Source of the DNA: SIG587 sp045531585
GTDB taxonomy: Bacteria > Bacillota > Clostridia > Oscillospirales > Acutalibacteraceae
Length of the DNA: 37,363 bases
Direction: 5' to 3'
Assembly (NCBI GenBank): GCA_045531585.1
Contig: JAZSEH010000064.1
Coordinates: 1-37,363 of the forward strand
The translations under genes were made by a program, and so were the position numbers. This document shows, piece after piece, positions 23,808 through 32,705 of this stretch. The stretch's first letter is position 1. Every line of letters begins with the position of its first letter. The notes under the pieces were generated by a model, which was not told the DNA's origin, did no database searches, and saw only the letters and a program-made list of their open reading frames with translations.

Positions 23808-25166
23808 TTATCCCACACTTATTTCTTCCATGGGGTTTCTTACAATATTCTGATTATCCTTACTTCGCTTAAATGCAACGGCGAGTGAAATCGGGCCTAC
23901 TCTGCCGAGGTACATTGTTAAGATAATGATAAGCTTACCAATACTACCGAGGGATGCCGTAAGATTTCTTGTAAGACCTACGGTTGCAGTAGCACTAACC
24001 GTTTCATAAATAATATCCAGTGCATTTGCATCTGTTACTACTGAGAGCAAAACCGTTGAAGCAAACATAATTATAAAGGACATACAGGTAACAGCCACCG
24101 CTTTGCTGACAGCCTGTTTTGTGAGCCTTCTACCAAAAATCTCGGTATCCTCTTTGTTGCGAATAGAGGCAATCGCTGACACAATAATAACGGCAAAGGT
24201 AACGGTTTTGATTCCTCCGGCTGTGCCAACGGGTGAACCGCCGATAAACATCAAAAGCAAACATACGATAGCACTTGCGTTAGTGAGGTTTTCCTGCGGC
24301 ACTGTGGCAAAGCCGGCAGTTCTCGTTGTAACCGACTGAAACAAGGACATTTGAATTTTTTGAAGTAACATATAATCTTTCATTGTTTGCGGATTGTTAT
24401 ACTCAAACGCAAAAATGAAGGCTGCTCCCACGAAAATCAAAACTATGGTTGCCGTAATGGCGATTTTGCTGTGTAGGCTAAGATCTCTGAAAAAACGCAC
24501 TTTCTTCGTTGGTGCCTTTTTCAGTACTCGGAGCACATCCCACCAAACAATATAGCCGATACCGCCCAAGATAATCAAAAAGCACGTAACAATATTGATA
24601 ATGGGGTTAAGTGCATAATTACAAAGGCTGTTTTCGGCAATGATATCAATACCTGCATTGCAAAATGCAGAAACGGAAGCAAACACCGATATCCATATTC
24701 CCTTTGCACCGAACTCAGGTATAAAAACCGTCATATATAGCAGAGCACCGATACCTTCAATAACAAATGTTCCTGCCACAACCTTTTTTACAAAGCGAAT
24801 AAGCCCCGAAAGGGAATTCAGATTAAACGCATCCTGTAAAAGCAGTCTGTCCCCGATACCCATTTTCTTGTGAAGAAGTATCATTAGTCCTGACATTATG
24901 GTGATGACACCCAGACCGCCGATCTGAATCAGTATTAAAATAACAACCTGACCGAAAACACTCCAAGAGGAAAAGGTCGGGGTTACCACCAAGCCGGTAA
25001 CGCAGGTGGAGGTTGTTGCGGTGAAAAGCGCATCTAAAAACGAAGCCGGTTTTCCATCTGCTGAACTTATGGGAAGCGAAAGCAAAAAGGCACCTATTAG
25101 TATTGCTATTAAAAAGCTTAACAATATAATATGTGTTGTAGATACCTGAGGCCGTTGTTTTTTCAT
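23808..25166 (-). CDS. ktrB: Potassium uptake membrane subunit KtrB/TrkH
   Basis: Membrane subunit of 452 residues for K+ (with Na+) uptake. It has four M1-P-M2 repeats. The four pore segments are visible: TTSTCVTGL, SVSAFCNAGI, TTRTAGFATV and SATATVGLT, each with the selectivity-filter Gly. The length and short N-terminus fit KtrB rather than the longer TrkH. ATG at 25166 is used; the TTG at 25169 would give one more residue. The ribosome site is AGGA. Co-transcribed with ktrA from the promoter at 25261-25289, with a leader that may contain an attenuator. Confidence 0.93.
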   Translation of the reverse strand: MKKQRPQVSTTHIILLSFLIAILIGAFLLSLPISSADGKPASFLDALFTATTSTCVTGLVVTPTFSSWSVFGQVVILILIQIGGLGVITIMSGLMILLHKKMGIGDRLLLQDAFNLNSLSGLIRFVKKVVAGTFVIEGIGALLYMTVFIPEFGAKGIWISVFASVSAFCNAGIDIIAENSLCNYALNPIINIVTCFLIILGGIGYIVWWDVLRVLKKAPTKKVRFFRDLSLHSKIAITATIVLIFVGAAFIFAFEYNNPQTMKDYMLLQKIQMSLFQSVTTRTAGFATVPQENLTNASAIVCLLLMFIGGSPVGTAGGIKTVTFAVIIVSAIASIRNKEDTEIFGRRLTKQAVSKAVAVTCMSFIIMFASTVLLSVVTDANALDIIYETVSATATVGLTRNLTASLGSIGKLIIILTMYLGRVGPISLAVAFKRSKDNQNIVRNPMEEISVG

Positions 25167-25191
25167 CAATTCATCCTACACCCTACATTTA

Positions 25192-25238
25192 CTGTTAAAA
25201 ACAAAAAGGAATCAACCTCCTCTGCAGACAGCTGGTTC
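25192..25238 (-). promoter_or_regulatory. Terminator-like hairpin in the ktrB leader
   Basis: On the minus strand GGAACCAGCT pairs imperfectly with GGTTGATTCC, followed by TTTTTGTTTTT. It lies between the promoter (25261-25289) and the ktrB start, so it could attenuate transcription. The stem has wobble pairs and a mismatch. I saw no c-di-AMP riboswitch (ydaO/yuaA) consensus. Confidence 0.45.
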
Positions 25239-25260
25239 CATTTGCTCTTATTACCGTTTT

Positions 25261-25289
25261 ATTGTAACACACTCTATTATCATAGTCAA
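25261..25289 (-). promoter_or_regulatory. Promoter of ktrBA
   Basis: On the minus strand TTGACT (25289-25284), 17-bp spacer, TACAAT (25266-25261), the same -35 and -10 as the DUF6472-like/MATE promoter. The stretch 25290-25440 holds nothing I recognise. Confidence 0.65.
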
Positions 25290-25441
25290 GTTTTTCGGAA
25301 ATCTTATAAAATGCACATAGAATATCCTTGTTTTTCAGTCTGCACATACCCTTTTTTCAAAAAAAGCAGGTTCAAGCAAATAAACGGTTAAGTCGGTTAT
25401 ACCGCCTTGCGACAGCTGTTACTTTCATATCTATATACGTC

Positions 25442-25470
25442 TTGCAAACCTTGAAAACATTTGTTATAAT
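25442..25470 (+). promoter_or_regulatory. Promoter of the DUF368 gene
   Basis: TTGCAA (25442-25447), 17-bp spacer, TATAAT (25465-25470). Confidence 0.6.
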
Positions 25471-25515
25471 AATGTTAACTAACGTGCATATATGTATTAT
25501 GAGGTGACGCACAAT

Positions 25516-26346
25516 ATGAAATCCTTTTTTTATCGTGTACTCTGCGGATTTTGTCTTGGAATAAGTGTATTTGCGCCGGGAATCAGCGGAAGCATAATGG
25601 CCATTATTATGGGGATATACGATAAGCTTCTTGACATTGCTTCAAACCCCTTCAAAAAGTTTAAGAGCAACTTTAAGTTTCTTCTGCCCTTAGGTATAGG
25701 CGCCGTAATTAGTCTGGTTTTATTTGTATTGGTATTCAGTTATCTTTTTGAAACCTATGAAAAGGCGGTATTTATGCTTTTCATTGGCCTGATAGTGGGA
25801 AATCTGCCTATGGTTTATAAGGAAGCCCGCAAAAGCAGGTTTAAATGGTATTATATTTTAGGTGCCCTTGCAGCCTTTACAGTAGCCCTTATTGTAGGTA
25901 TAATGGGTGAGGGCAGTGCCGCAACACACATTTTCCAAGGAAACGTAAGCCTGATATACATTGCCTTATGTGGTGCACTGGCAGGCTTTGCATGCCTTAT
26001 ACCGGGTATGAGCGTTTCTATGATACTGATTGTTATGGGAGTTTACGATTACCTAATTGCCTCAGCTAAGGCGCTGGATATAATCACCATAGCCACCGTG
26101 GGCGTGGCCTTTGTGCTTTCAATGGTGGTTTCCTCAAAGCTGATTAAATTTATTTTTTCAAGATTCAGCGGAATGGCTCATTTTATGGTTCTGGGCTTTC
26201 TGATAGGCTCTGTCAGCGGGATTTTCTGTACCCTCCCTAAGGGCGGTTCCACCCTGGCAGGAATAATTATGCTTGTTATCGGACTAATTGTTTCCTTGCT
26301 GTTTGTATACCTTGGTAAAAAGGTTAATATTGAGGGTAACGAATAA
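25516..26346 (+). CDS. DUF368 (PopT-type) undecaprenyl-phosphate translocase
   Basis: Integral membrane protein of 276 residues with about eight helices. Two pseudo-repeated signature segments are visible: FAPGISGSIMAIIMGIYDKLL near residue 20 and LIPGMSVSMILIVMGVYDYLI near 170, the paired PGxS motif of DUF368. Members of this family (PopT) recycle the lipid carrier undecaprenyl phosphate across the membrane for wall synthesis, based on published work on the family. ATG at 25516 follows GAGGTGA; an earlier ATG at 25492 has no ribosome site. It is transcribed alone. Confidence 0.9.
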   Translation: MKSFFYRVLCGFCLGISVFAPGISGSIMAIIMGIYDKLLDIASNPFKKFKSNFKFLLPLGIGAVISLVLFVLVFSYLFETYEKAVFMLFIGLIVGNLPMVYKEARKSRFKWYYILGALAAFTVALIVGIMGEGSAATHIFQGNVSLIYIALCGALAGFACLIPGMSVSMILIVMGVYDYLIASAKALDIITIATVGVAFVLSMVVSSKLIKFIFSRFSGMAHFMVLGFLIGSVSGIFCTLPKGGSTLAGIIMLVIGLIVSLLFVYLGKKVNIEGNE

Positions 26347-26372
26347 AGCGAAACGGAAAAACTGTTAAAAAA

Positions 26373-26422
26373 GAAAAAACTGTCTTGCCGGAAACTAATA
26401 ATTCCCACAAGACAGTTTTTTC
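26373..26422. terminator. Bidirectional terminator between the DUF368 gene and galE
   Basis: GAAAAAACTGTCTTG (26373-26387) pairs with CAAGACAGTTTTTTC (26408-26422), a perfect 15-bp stem with a 20-base loop. Confidence 0.85.
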
Positions 26423-26462
26423 TTTTCCTTTTGTTCTGCGCTGATTTGCTTGAAGGTATGGC

Positions 26463-27476
26463 CTACTTGTTGTAGCCGTTGGGGTTATTCTTCTGCCATC
26501 TCCAGGTATCCTCGCACATACGCTCCACACCGAACTGTGCTTCCCAACCAAGGACGTTTTTGGCCTTATCGGCGTTGGCGTAAACCTCATCAGGATCGCC
26601 GGGGCGGCGGTCGGTAATAACGTAAGGAACGGTAACACCGGAGGCCTTTTCAAAAGCGTCCTTCAGCTGGAGAACGCTGATGCCGTTACCTGTGCCAAGG
26701 TTGAAGGCCTCACAGCCCTCGTTACCAAGAGCCCAGTCAATGGCCTTAACGTGACCCTTAGCAAGGTCAACCACATGTATGTAATCGCGAACTCCCGTAC
26801 CGTCAACGGTTTTATAGTCGTTACCAAAAACATTAAGCTTTTCAAGTCTGCCAACGGCAACCTGAGAAATGTAGGGCATAAGGTTGTTGGGGATACCCTT
26901 GGGGTCCTCACCTATAGTGCCGCTCTCATGTGCGCCGATGGGGTTAAAGTAGCGAAGCAGGGCAATGCACCAGCTGTTATCCGAAACAAATACGTCACGA
27001 AGCATTTCCTCAATAAAATACTTGGTTCTGCCGTAGGGGTTGATTGCGCCAAGGGGCATACCCTCAACTAAAGGCATTTCGGTTGCAACACCGTAAACGG
27101 TGGCAGAGGAGGAGAACACAAGCTTTTTACAATTAAACTCGCGCATAACCTCAAGAAGGCGGAGGGTGCTTATAAGGTTGTTATCATAATACTCAATAGG
27201 CTTTCTTACCGATTCGCCAACGGCCTTAAGGCCTGCAAAGTGAATAACTGCCTCAATTTTATTCTCGGTAAAAATTTTGCGGAGGGCGTCTTCATCCCTT
27301 ACGTCGGCCTCATAAAGCTTTACGCTTTTGCCGGTTATTTTTTCTACACGGTTTAAGGACTCGGCACAGCTGTTGTCAAAGTTATCAATAACGATAACCT
27401 CATAGCCGCTGTTAAGCATTTCAACACAGGTGTGGCTGCCGATATAGCCCGCGCCGCCGGTTACAAGAATTGCCAT
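26463..27476 (-). CDS. galE: UDP-glucose 4-epimerase
   Basis: Interconverts UDP-glucose and UDP-galactose. The 337 residues form a short-chain dehydrogenase/reductase-type Rossmann enzyme: GGAGYIGSH NAD motif at the start, VIHFAGLKAVGES, the Ser/Tyr/Lys catalytic set (SSSATVYG, then YGRTK), LLRYFNPIGAHESG, and the UDP-binding C-terminal half ending in WRWQKNNPNGY. It serves galactose use or surface glycan precursor supply. It is divergent from dnaD with a 130-bp gap, and the ribosome site AAGGAG is visible on the minus strand. Confidence 0.96.
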   Translation of the reverse strand: MAILVTGGAGYIGSHTCVEMLNSGYEVIVIDNFDNSCAESLNRVEKITGKSVKLYEADVRDEDALRKIFTENKIEAVIHFAGLKAVGESVRKPIEYYDNNLISTLRLLEVMREFNCKKLVFSSSATVYGVATEMPLVEGMPLGAINPYGRTKYFIEEMLRDVFVSDNSWCIALLRYFNPIGAHESGTIGEDPKGIPNNLMPYISQVAVGRLEKLNVFGNDYKTVDGTGVRDYIHVVDLAKGHVKAIDWALGNEGCEAFNLGTGNGISVLQLKDAFEKASGVTVPYVITDRRPGDPDEVYANADKAKNVLGWEAQFGVERMCEDTWRWQKNNPNGYNK

Positions 27477-27536
27477 AAAAAATCACTCCTTAATAATCTA
27501 TATTTAATTATATATCATTTTCTGTTTTTTTCAAGG

Positions 27537-27565
27537 TTTACAAGTATAAATTTTTATGCTAAAAT
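27537..27565 (+). promoter_or_regulatory. Promoter of the dnaD-dnaC-ygjV operon
   Basis: TTTACA (27537-27542), 17-bp spacer, TAAAAT (27560-27565) preceded by TGC. Confidence 0.55.
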
Positions 27566-27607
27566 AAGATATATTTATGTAATAAAAGTGTAGGAGCTTT
27601 AAATAAT

Positions 27608-28540
27608 ATGGATTATTTTATAAACCCTGCGGCCTTGATGCCCTTTTTTGCGGTGCCCTACTCCCTTGCGGACAAGCATTTAAAGCTGGCAAGCGAAAAG
27701 GCAATTAAAATTATTCTTTACATACTCCGCCATTCTGACGAAGGAATTAATACAAAAAAAATAGCCGACTTTTTCCGTATGGAGGAGGCCGAAGTATGCG
27801 ACGCTCTTGATTACTGGGTAGGCGCAGGACTTATTGGCTCCTCAAAGCCGATGACAACAACTGCCGAACCTGAACACGAGGCACCTAAAAAGACGGTACG
27901 CTCCAAGGCGGTAAAGCCCACCAGGGAGGAGATTGCCAGCCGCGGTGCCGAGGATGAAAAGATACAGTTTTTGCTTCGCGAGGCACAGATGAAGTTCGGC
28001 AGGGTGCTGAAAACCAGCGAATCCGCTACACTTGTATGGCTTTATGACGATGCCGGGGTGGACGTTTCCCTTATACTTATGGCGGCCGAATACTCCGCTA
28101 CCGCCACGGGTACGGTGAATATACGCACCATAGAAAAAATTGCCCTTGATTGGGCCGATAATGAAGTTCGGACCCTTTCGGACGCCGAGGCGCGCATTGC
28201 GGTGCTTTCCCGTCAGGAAACCTGTTGGCGTCTGCTTGAAAACGTGTTTGGGCTGGATCGCCGCTCACCCAGCGCTAAGGAGCTGGAGACCGCCGCCTTA
28301 TTTGTGGAGGATTGGAAATTCTCCAGAGAAATGCTCCGTGCCGCATATGAGCAATGTGTGGACACCACCTCCAAATTTTCCCTGCCCTATATAAAGAAAA
28401 TACTTGAAAGCTGGCATAAAAAGGGCTACACCACCGTGGAACAGACCAAGGCGGAGGCCAACAAGCCTAAATCCGGTACCGCGCCCCACGCCACCTATGA
28501 TATGGAAGCCTTTATGAAAAAGCTTAACGGAGAGGAATAA
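27608..28540 (+). CDS. DnaD domain-containing replication initiation protein
   Basis: Primosome component that helps load the replicative helicase. The 310 residues begin with a winged-helix-like N-domain (about 25-80), then a charged linker (85-115) and two DnaD/DnaB_2-type helical domains: about 120-195 and 205-285, the latter ending in FSLPYIKKILESWHKKGY, the typical YxxxILxxW motif. It lies 3 bp before the helicase loader gene, the usual partner. The ribosome site AGGAG precedes the ATG. Confidence 0.9.
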   Translation: MDYFINPAALMPFFAVPYSLADKHLKLASEKAIKIILYILRHSDEGINTKKIADFFRMEEAEVCDALDYWVGAGLIGSSKPMTTTAEPEHEAPKKTVRSKAVKPTREEIASRGAEDEKIQFLLREAQMKFGRVLKTSESATLVWLYDDAGVDVSLILMAAEYSATATGTVNIRTIEKIALDWADNEVRTLSDAEARIAVLSRQETCWRLLENVFGLDRRSPSAKELETAALFVEDWKFSREMLRAAYEQCVDTTSKFSLPYIKKILESWHKKGYTTVEQTKAEANKPKSGTAPHATYDMEAFMKKLNGEE

Positions 28541-28543
28541 AAA

Positions 28544-29479
28544 ATGGCTAATAAATTTTATACCGCCGCTTTAGAGGAGCTTAAAAGTGCCCGTAAGCAC
28601 GCCCTTGCCCTTCATCAACAGCAAAAGGAGGAGCTTTACAGCAAGGAGCCCCGTCTTACCAACATTGATTTGCAGCTTAACTCCATTGGCGCACAGCTTG
28701 CCATTACTGCACTTTCTGGCAACACCGAAAAGCTGGAACAGCTAAAGGAACAGTCCCTTGCCCTTACAAAGGAAAAGGAGACCCTGCTTGCCGCCGCCAA
28801 TTTAAAGGAGCCTGCTCCCCTTTGTGCCGCCTGCAAGGATACAGGCTATATTCAGGGAAAATACTGCGATTGCGTTAAACACCGCGCCAAGGCGTTAATG
28901 GCACAGGAGCTTGGCCGTGAAATGCCCATTGAGCAATGCACCTTTGCCTCCTTTGAACTGCGCTTTTATCCCGAATCGGCAAAAAAACGCATGGAGCAGA
29001 TTTTTAACTTCTGCCGCGATTATGCCGAAGGCTTTGGAAAAAAGAGTAAAAATCTGCTTTTTACAGGGGGTGCGGGTCTTGGAAAGACCCATTTATCCTT
29101 AGCCATTGTGGGTGAGGTGGCCGCCGCAGGATATGATGTTATTTACTCCCCTGCACAGCGCCTTTTTGACACCATTGAGAAGGAGCATTTTGCCTACTCC
29201 GGCAGCGAGGACCATCTTGAGGCCGCTCTTTCCTGCGACCTGCTTGTAATAGACGATTTAGGCACCGAGTTTTCCACCTCCTTCACAGCAAGTGTTATCC
29301 ATAATATTATTGATACACGTCTGCTCCGTGGCAAGGCTACCATTATCAGCACCAATCTTGACCCTGTGGAGCTGGAAAAGAAATACGATGCACGAATACT
29401 TTCCCGCCTTATGGGCAGCTATGAATTTAAGGTATTTCAGGGCGTAGACATCCGCCAGCAAAAGGCAATGGCAAAATAG
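28544..29479 (+). CDS. DnaC/DnaI-like helicase loader ATPase
   Basis: AAA+ ATPase that delivers the replicative helicase to DNA. The 311 residues begin with an N-terminal helical coiled region (1-90), then a zinc-knuckle-like CAACKDTGYIQGKYCDC, then the AAA+ core with Walker A GGAGLGKTH (about 184-192) and Walker B LLVIDDLGTE, and a sensor segment TIISTNLDP with the arginine-rich ILSRLMGSYE. The zinc cluster upstream of the AAA+ domain is like DnaI. It is coupled to dnaD upstream and ygjV downstream. Confidence 0.92.
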   Translation: MANKFYTAALEELKSARKHALALHQQQKEELYSKEPRLTNIDLQLNSIGAQLAITALSGNTEKLEQLKEQSLALTKEKETLLAAANLKEPAPLCAACKDTGYIQGKYCDCVKHRAKALMAQELGREMPIEQCTFASFELRFYPESAKKRMEQIFNFCRDYAEGFGKKSKNLLFTGGAGLGKTHLSLAIVGEVAAAGYDVIYSPAQRLFDTIEKEHFAYSGSEDHLEAALSCDLLVIDDLGTEFSTSFTASVIHNIIDTRLLRGKATIISTNLDPVELEKKYDARILSRLMGSYEFKVFQGVDIRQQKAMAK

Positions 29480-29489
29480 AGGTTTTATT

Positions 29490-30011
29490 ATGGAATTCTA
29501 CATAGCGCAAGGCATTAGCATTATCACGGCAATAATCGCCGTAATAACTCTGCAGGCAAAGGGTATGCGAATTATCCTTGCAGGACACATTATCACAAAC
29601 GTTCTGGCAGGCAGCACCTATTTTCTCCTTAACAGCTTTTCAGGTGCAGGAATATCCTTTGTTGCCATAGCACAATCGGTTATTATGTATTTTTATAACC
29701 GAAAGGACAAAAAACCGCCCATTTGGCTTTTGTCGGTTTTTGTTGTCCTATACGTTGCCTGCTCGGTATTCTACTATAAATCACTTATAGATATATTCCC
29801 TGCCCTTGCGGCAGTTTGCCTTGCAGTAAGTATGGCGCAGAACAGTGCCAAGGCCTCCCGTATATGGTATTTATTTAATCCCCTTTTATGGGTAATATAT
29901 GATGCCTTCGTTCTGGCCTTCGGCAACCTTGCCATGCACTTTATAATTTTTATTTCAACAGTTATCGCCCTTATACGGGTGGATAAAATATTTTCAGCAA
30001 AAAAGCCTTGA
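29490..30011 (+). CDS. YgjV family inner-membrane protein (copy 2)
   Basis: A 173-residue membrane protein with about six hydrophobic helices and a central NRKDKK loop, related in layout to the protein at 4176-4691 (hydrophobic N-terminus, a YNRDKK/YNRKDKK loop, similar length). The function is unknown. It starts 10 bp after the helicase-loader stop, so it belongs to the dnaD operon by position, an odd neighbour for a membrane protein. Ribosome site AGAGG. Confidence 0.75.
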   Translation: MEFYIAQGISIITAIIAVITLQAKGMRIILAGHIITNVLAGSTYFLLNSFSGAGISFVAIAQSVIMYFYNRKDKKPPIWLLSVFVVLYVACSVFYYKSLIDIFPALAAVCLAVSMAQNSAKASRIWYLFNPLLWVIYDAFVLAFGNLAMHFIIFISTVIALIRVDKIFSAKKP

Positions 30012-30034
30012 ACCCACGGTTCAAGGCTTTTTTA
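29999..30034. terminator. Bidirectional terminator after the ygjV copy 2
   Basis: AAAAAAGCCTTGAACC pairs with GGTTCAAGGCTTTTTT around CAC. It includes the stop codon of the gene and ends just before the convergent gene. Confidence 0.88.
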
Positions 30035-30045
30035 CTGTAATTTTC

Positions 30046-30783
30046 TTAGTCTTTAAAGAAATTAGCAGCTGCAAAGAAGGCTGCAGCTCTTGTATTTGCA
30101 TTTATGTTGGCAGTATTGCGCTCTATCATATTAAGATACTCGTTAACCTCTGCACGGTCGGCCTCGCTTAATGCGATGTTTATGGCTTCCTTAACGGTAT
30201 CAGCCTTGCCGGACTGAAGAATACCAAGTAAAATCTCTAAAATTTCAGGGTTGGCATATTCGGGACCTACAGGGCAGTTAGGATAGCTTGCGTAATGGTC
30301 ATATAATTCCTGTGAAAGGCGAGCATATTCATTCTCAAAATAAATACGCTTTCTTTTGTTGTTTTTCTTCATTAGAATTCCGCCCACAATCATCATAGCG
30401 CCGGGCAGTGTAATGAAAAGCAGGGAACCAAGAACGCCTCCCATCTCACCCTCGGAAAGGCTACCGAAAAGAGCCAATAGGCTAAAGGCCGAAATTATAA
30501 TTCCCCAAACAAGGAGCGCGCTTTTTGCACCGCGGGAAAAATCACCCACAAGGTCACAAACAAGATCGTATTCCTCGAACTCGGATCTTTTCTTGTTAAA
30601 GTGCTCCAAAGCATCGGAAAGAGACTTCATTTCACTTTGACGAATGGCATTTTTCTGTGCCTGATAATCAACAACAGGCTGAGCAGGTGCAGGGGCAGGT
30701 GCCGTAGCGTTTATTGCGTTTCCGCAGTGCATGCAGAACTGAGCATCATCCGCTATTTGTTGGCCGCATTTAGGACAAAACAT
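30046..30783 (-). CDS. Zinc-ribbon membrane protein
   Basis: A 245-residue protein. The N-terminus MFCPKCGQQIADDAQFCMHCG is a classic two-CxxC zinc ribbon. An Ala/Pro-rich linker (27-38) follows, then two hydrophobic helices (about 88-108 and 117-137) and a C-terminal soluble helical domain ending in an Ala-rich stretch. The function is unknown; such proteins are common in Firmicutes. Ribosome site AAGGAGG. Transcribed alone from the promoter at 30807-30835. Confidence 0.88.
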   Translation of the reverse strand: MFCPKCGQQIADDAQFCMHCGNAINATAPAPAPAQPVVDYQAQKNAIRQSEMKSLSDALEHFNKKRSEFEEYDLVCDLVGDFSRGAKSALLVWGIIISAFSLLALFGSLSEGEMGGVLGSLLFITLPGAMMIVGGILMKKNNKRKRIYFENEYARLSQELYDHYASYPNCPVGPEYANPEILEILLGILQSGKADTVKEAINIALSEADRAEVNEYLNMIERNTANINANTRAAAFFAAANFFKD

Positions 30784-30806
30784 TATAAAAACCTCCTTTT
30801 TTTATA

Positions 30807-30835
30807 ATTATATAACCGTTTGGGTTAAATTGCAA
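30807..30835 (-). promoter_or_regulatory. Promoter of the zinc-ribbon gene
   Basis: On the minus strand TTGCAA (30835-30830), 17-bp spacer, TATAAT (30812-30807). Confidence 0.65.
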
Positions 30836-30854
30836 CATAAAAATTCTTATTACA

Positions 30855-31079
30855 TTATTTAAAACTCGCCTTGGCAAAATGGTAATACTGCATACCTGTA
30901 AGCTGGGAGAGTTTTTTTACCTGATCGGTATATTCAGGGTCGCCACCCATAGCGCGCATCTCATTAAGCCCAACAATATCAGGGTCGCGCTGCTTTATGG
31001 CCTCCGCCATTATTTCAAAATCAATTTTCTGGGTAATGTAATTTTTGCAGTGCTGTGTATTGAAGGTCATTATTTTCAT
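30855..31079 (-). pseudogene. Truncated duplicate of the EEP-family gene (N-terminal 74 codons)
   Basis: The 74-residue frame starts MKIMTFNTQHC, contains DPDIVGLNEMR with the metal-binding Glu, and runs to MQYYHFAKA. By eye about 59 of the first 71 residues match the full gene at 33204-33932. The remainder, including the GDFN and SDHRP motifs needed for catalysis, is missing. The ribosome site GGGTGAT is still in place. It is a partial duplication or a deletion remnant; a short expressed peptide cannot be excluded. Confidence 0.8.
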
Positions 31080-31186
31080 AATATCACCCTTTTTGATTTG
31101 CTTTTTATTTGCTATACCATTTATTTTTAATGTTTTCAATCATGATTAGGCAAAAACAACTCTTTTAATATAGGAATTAGTAATTT

Positions 31187-31215
31187 AAAAAAGGGCTCCC
31201 GAGGGAGCCCTTTTT
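31187..31215. terminator. Bidirectional terminator after the solute-binding protein gene
   Basis: AAAAAGGGCTCCC pairs with GGGAGCCCTTTTT around GA (31187-31215). Confidence 0.85.
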
Positions 31216-31221
31216 AATGTG

Positions 31222-31302
31222 TTAAAATACTTCATCAATTTTAATTGTATATCCTAATACTTCACCAACAGAATGAACTTTTCCTTTAATAGTTACTTTA
31301 TA
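31222..31302 (-). pseudogene. Possible C-terminal gene remnant
   Basis: After the solute-binding gene, the minus strand reads KVTIKGKVHSVGEVLGYTIK and then IDEVF and a stop. This looks like the end of a beta-rich (OB-like) domain, but there is no start, and its 5' part overlaps the solute-binding gene in another frame. It may be a relic of a deleted gene. Confidence 0.3.
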
Positions 31303-32705
31303 CAAGCATTATCTTTTATAATACGGGCATCTACCTCGTTTTTAAGGGAACGTAGAACTGCATCCACATTACTTGAGGAAACGCTTTTTATCTGGTTGTT
31401 GCCGATTGATGTGGCATTGTACATATATGTGCAGGTACTCTTTTGCCTTAAGGTATCAAAGAAAGAACTTGCCTCACTATTTAAGAACATTGAACTTCTG
31501 TTATAGTTCTTAAATTCAAGGAAGTGACGCAGGAAGCTACCTGCAAGGTCAGCATTTTTACTGTTTTTGCATATTCCGTAGGCGCGCCAGGTGCCTGCGG
31601 CAGGGTAGTAGCTGTCTGTCTTGTTCACCTTAGGCAGGGGGACAAAGCCTATATCATTAACATTCATTGTGTTGAGTCCGCCTGTGGTACGAAGGCCGAA
31701 ATCGCCGTAGAGGAACATTGCGCAGTAGCCTGCTTTAAAGCTATTAAGCTCGTTTTCAAGGGAGAAAATGCCTCTTTCCCTTCCCTGAAGCATCCATTTA
31801 TACGCCGAGGACAGGTCACTGCCTGCAATGGTATTTACAAATTTGCCGTTTTGAAGCTCTGTCGCAGCAGTTTCCCATATACCTGCGGCAAATTCAGGAC
31901 GAACCGATGCGCCGATATATCCCACATCTGCAGCTTCGGCGGCACACTGCTTAAAGGTTTCTACCGTCCAATTATTCTCAGCATAGTAGTCACCGGGGGA
32001 TTTAATTCCCGCATTTGCAAATATGGACTTATTATAAAAGCACATAAAGCGATATGACCAAGGAGAATTGTCCGAATTTACAAGATAGGTTTTTCCACCC
32101 ACCGTTGATGAGCTTATAACATAGCTGTCCCAAAAGGCTTCGCTGAGATTCAGGGTTTTTACCGTTTTAAGATCCTTTGCAACAGGCAAAAGCGCAGGAA
32201 ACTCATTGTTGTCCACAAACACATCAGGAGCCTGACCCGATGCATTATGGGCAGTCAGCTCGCTAACATAATTATTCTGAGATAAATACAGTATATTGAC
32301 GGTTGCGCCGTACTTCTGCTCAAAGGATGCAATAGGTGCGGCACCCTCACCCTTTTTATGATTTATCCAGGTGGCAAAGGTCAACTTTTTCTTAACCGCA
32401 GGGGCAGAAGTACCGCCGCTTGGCTTGGAGGAAGTGGGATTTGTTGTTGAATGGCTGCCTGAGCCGTAATTACTGCCGTAAATTTTGCTGTTATTGTTTT
32501 TAGAGGGCGCTGTGGACTCGCTAACCGTTTCTTTACCCTCGGATGTACTGCTTTCTTCCTGTACTGTGTCTGATGCGCTTATAGCATCCTTTAAGATATC
32601 TGCAATTTTTTGAACATCTTCGGCGCAGCCCACCGAAAAGGCAAGCATAAAAATAATCAATAATACCGCCGAAATCCTTAAAAACACTTTACCTTTTGTA
32701 AACAT
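31293..32705 (-). CDS. Extracellular solute-binding lipoprotein (ABC-type)
   Basis: A 470-residue periplasmic-type binding protein anchored by a lipid. The signal ends in the lipobox AFSVGC (Cys27). Residues about 45-105 are a Ser/Thr/Gly-rich linker. The binding fold begins at KKLTFATWINHKKGEG, with APDVFVDNN and the late YYPAAGTWRAYGICKNSKN hinge-region segment typical of family 1 sugar-binding proteins. The ligand is unknown. No permease or ATPase gene is adjacent, so it works with distant partners or as an orphan. Ribosome site AAGGAGG. The long (about 190 nt) leader starts at a consensus promoter covered by a palindrome next to an XRE gene. Confidence 0.87.
   Translation of the reverse strand: MFTKGKVFLRISAVLLIIFMLAFSVGCAEDVQKIADILKDAISASDTVQEESSTSEGKETVSESTAPSKNNNSKIYGSNYGSGSHSTTNPTSSKPSGGTSAPAVKKKLTFATWINHKKGEGAAPIASFEQKYGATVNILYLSQNNYVSELTAHNASGQAPDVFVDNNEFPALLPVAKDLKTVKTLNLSEAFWDSYVISSSTVGGKTYLVNSDNSPWSYRFMCFYNKSIFANAGIKSPGDYYAENNWTVETFKQCAAEAADVGYIGASVRPEFAAGIWETAATELQNGKFVNTIAGSDLSSAYKWMLQGRERGIFSLENELNSFKAGYCAMFLYGDFGLRTTGGLNTMNVNDIGFVPLPKVNKTDSYYPAAGTWRAYGICKNSKNADLAGSFLRHFLEFKNYNRSSMFLNSEASSFFDTLRQKSTCTYMYNATSIGNNQIKSVSSSNVDAVLRSLKNEVDARIIKDNACIK

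Noticed and set aside
25167..25260. c-di-AMP riboswitch (ydaO/yuaA) before ktrB
   Set aside because: The leader is only about 90 nt and lacks the conserved core sequences of that class; only a terminator-like stem is visible.
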